Part shown: positions 61,128 to 64,000 of the stretch, piece after piece
Layout: each line of letters opens with the position of its first letter
Position numbering within the stretch: position 1 is the stretch's first letter
NCBI GenBank assembly: GCA_024803745.1
Contig: JANJXV010000262.1
Location: 1,240,001 to 1,304,000, forward strand
Direction: 5' to 3'
Source of the DNA: Megascapheus bottae
Lineage: Eukaryota; Chordata; Mammalia; Rodentia; Geomyidae
DNA length: 64,000 bases
Notes under the pieces: generated by a model
The model's input: the letters and a program-made list of their open reading frames with translations, nothing else
Database searches by the model: none
What the model was told of the DNA's origin: nothing
Translations under genes and position numbers: made by a program

Positions 61128-64000
61128 CTGAGCCACAGGCCAAGGGAGCTGGGTTGAGCTGGTTGTCACATACAGTGTCTTGGTTACCAGGTTTCCATAT
61201 TCTGTTCCATTGTGAGGGAGGTAGGGTCACCTTTCAAGGCCCAATGACCAAATCTCCTTGCTCACAGAAGACCTCCCCAAAGACATACTGGAGGCTGAAT
61301 CTCCCTTCCCACCTCACATATGGATGTAGTAAACAGCACACCTTTTTGTTCAAATCCCAAGTCATTAACTAGGCGTAAGTGCTAGCCTGGTCTCAGACAC
61401 AAGGAGCCTTTCTTAGGTAAGATCCAAACTTAACTGTCACTATTCCCCTTAGCCTTAACAAGACATTTTGCTTCACAGTGCCTTCTCAGCTTGCATTTTG
61501 CCTCTTGCACATTTTTTTGCCAGTCCTGGGACTTGATCTCAGAGCCTGACCATTGTTCTTAGGCTTTCTTTAGGCTATAGCTGTCCCACCAAGCCACAGC
61601 ACCATTTCCAGCGTTTTCTATGTATATGGTACTGCAGAATCAAACCGGACTCTTTTTGTGTGGTAGCCCAGCACTCTACAAATAGATGAAACACCCAAGC
61701 CATCTTGCACATATTTTTCACCTCAATCTACTAGGACGTTGTTAGGTTTCTGTATCCTAATCTATTTTTCTTCCTGATGAATATCTGTGCTGTCATCTGT
61801 AAAAATGCAAGTGGGAAAATCACAGAAGCATTGGTGACATAAAAAAAAGTCTTACAGACATAGATAAGTGTTCATTCTTTGTAGGAGAAAGGATATTTTG
61901 ATATGATGATGATGACTATTTATAAATACTTTATCGGGGTTTAGAGTTTGGCCCAGTGGTAGAGTGCTTGCCTAGCATCCATGAAGATCTAGGTTTGAGT
62001 CCTTAATATCACACAGATATAAAAATCCACATGGCAATGTGGCTCAAGTGGCAGAGGGCTAGACTTGGGAAAAGCCAAGAGCAGTGCTCAGGCCCTGAGT
62101 TCAAGCCCCAGGAATGGCAGAAAAAACAAAAGAAAAGAAAAGAAAAGAAATGTGCTTTTTACAAGTTATTCACTCACAGCATTTGCCTCTGAATTCTTCG
62201 CTTCTGCATCTTGTCACTTATCCCTTTCCCTCCATGTAGACAAGAAAAACAGATTTTATTACTTGCTATCCTGTTGTCCAATCTTTGGATATTAATTCAA
62301 AGTACAATATTGCCTGAGATATTGTGTGTGTCCATGTGTGTGTGTATCTGCCTATGTGTGCATGCACACATGTGTACAGGGTTTAGGACTTACTCATAGG
62401 GCCTGTGTGATAACCCTAAGCATCTTTTCCTCAAAGGTATTGGTCTTTCACTTCTAGCTTATTATAGCTAATTGCAGTTGAGAGATTCACTCAATTTCTT
62501 GCCCTGTGCATTGGAACCCAGTGCTGGGTTCTCATATTGTTAATTGTAGCTATAGAGAAGGCTGAGGTCTGGGGATCCTCGTTAGAATCCAGCCCCTGAA
62601 GGAAAGTCACTGATAGAAATCTTTATCTTCAGTTAAGCACGAATAAATAAGGCAAAAGTGGAACTGTGGCTCAGTTCCTCTTGTACCAGCCATGAGAAAA
62701 TTAGTAATTGGCAGCACCTGGTCCCTGAGAGAAATCCTTAGCACTGGTTCAAAAAAAGAAAGGAAATAATGAAAAAAATTAAAACTTGCTGAGGAATCCA
62801 TAAGGATAAACGTGCCTGTGAATAGTCTTGTCATTTCAGATTCCCTCAAGAGCTTATGTCTCTCTATACTATATCAAGATTTTTTAAAGATATTTACATA
62901 TTTTCTATCTTTCTTAAACAGAGATAGCCATCCACAAAACACAAACACAAACTCTCACACAGTATACCACCCACCCATAAGTGTCTGGCTATGTATATAT
63001 GTATAGTCATATGTATTGATCTGTCTCTCTATATTAATATATAAATGCATAAACATATGTATTTAGACAAACAGGATACATACATAGATAGGTCTCAGGC
63101 ATTTCCAGATTTTGTGCAAGTCTTCTGAGTGCAACTTACCATTGTATTGTTTGTCAAGATAGAGTCCCTCTAACTTTTCGCCAGCTTCTTGTCCTTTGAT
63201 ACTTTTTTCTGCCAGTCCTGGGTTTTGAACGCTAGGCCTGGATGCTGTCACTGAGCATGAGCTTCTTGCATTCAGTAGTTTATTGCAGATAAGAGTCTCA
63301 TGGAGTTTCTGTCCTGGCCTGGCTTTGAATTGTGATCCTCAGATCTCAAACTCCTGAGTAGCTAGGATGACAGTCTTGAGCTACCAGTACCTGGTTCCTT
63401 TGCCTCTTTTACCCTTTTTTTGGCCCCACCACAGCCATGGTATTTACCTTCCTATGTTCTCTCCACCTGCCCCCAGACAGGGGTCTGACAGATGCTTTCC
63501 ACCCACTTATTCATGTCCTCCTCTGTATTCGCTGACAGCTAAGACATGCACTCACTTGTCTGGATGCCAAACAAAAAGCCATGTGATTGTTTCTCAGTCT
63601 CGAACATCCTATCAGATTTATAACACCACAGAGGGCCAGGTTGATGCTCCTCCAGGGCTTCTTAAATTGTTCTCATATTAATCCACAACACGTTTGTCAT
63701 CACTTGTCCAGCTAATTCATGGACTAAACCAGCATTCCCTACAAACTTAGATCCCAATACCATGAGGACACTCAAGGGTGCATTAGGAGTGTGACCTGCA
63801 GGTGGATGTGAGCCTGTCTAACTTGGAGGGGATATCTCCCCCACAGGAAATGGAATACAAATTTAGAATCTGCTTTCATGAGGTGACAATCTCTGGCAGA
63901 TGTTCTTATCAAATGTGGCACTGCCTACTTCCAGCTTAAAACATGGGTTGATGACCCACCATAACAGAGAATGTATTCACCCCGGCCCAACACATAGGCT

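Larger units (their letters stand above)
56395..64000. repeat. Large duplicated block, copy B (mate at 21,061-28,757)
   Basis: Same order and orientation of every element as copy A: SINEs at about 56,365-56,650, 56,690-57,045, 57,150-57,350, 57,925-58,115, 61,503-61,698, 61,935-62,150 and 63,205-63,395. Exon-like ORFs lie at 58,537-59,340, about 60,690-60,800 and 60,985-61,127. It runs off the window edge, so its length is unknown. The SINE at its left end extends about 30 bp further left than in copy A, so copy B holds the more complete left border. Confidence 0.93.

Overview
This is a mammalian, almost certainly rodent, genomic window with no bacterial or viral gene structure. It is dominated by LINE-1 sequence, two kinds of dimeric SINE, and a large duplicated block. 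One kind of SINE has an ID/tRNA-like left half; the other has a B1-like left half (7SL-derived, as known for B1). Both share a similar right half. From memory, this resembles the IDL-Geo SINE of Geomyoidea (kangaroo rats, pocket mice, gophers), so a geomyoid rodent is my best guess. That is an inference.

Layout. (1) 1-21,062: a head-to-tail array with a period of about 7.4 kb. Each unit is a minus-strand L1 of about 6 kb followed by about 1.35 kb of non-L1 'spacer' that holds two SINEs and an exon-like ORF on the + strand. Units a, b and c are followed by a 3'-end-only unit d. (2) 21,061-28,757: copy A of a block whose copy B occupies 56,395-64,000, in the same orientation and about 35 kb away. 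The array spacer matches an internal part of this block, but inverted. The block carries minus-strand exon-like segments of a gene I do not recognise. (3) 28,758-33,060: sequence with few repeats holding two further candidate exons. (4) 33,073-33,955: an old L1 with a 5' inversion, then a CT tract and a SINE. (5) 34,580-39,582: a minus-strand KRAB zinc-finger gene with clean KRAB-A and KRAB-b exons and a finger array broken by stops and frameshifts. (6) 39,700-42,345: SINE-rich. (7) 42,346-51,530: the L1/spacer array resumes (partial unit e, near-complete unit f, scrap of unit g). (8) 51,531-56,394: SINEs, old L1 3' ends and microsatellites leading into copy B.

No L1 is intact. The four units that carry the endonuclease share the same frameshift in its N-terminal part and a Glu in place of the expected Asp in the GDFN motif. 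The same four ORF1 copies share an amber codon near the C-terminus. Together with the repeated L1/spacer junction, this argues that the array grew by DNA duplication of one dead L1 plus captured host sequence, not by repeated retrotransposition. The most interesting structure is this L1-plus-host-exon macrorepeat, with L1 5' regions pointing antisense promoters (if present) at the captured exon. I found no evidence of a new enzymatic or defence system.
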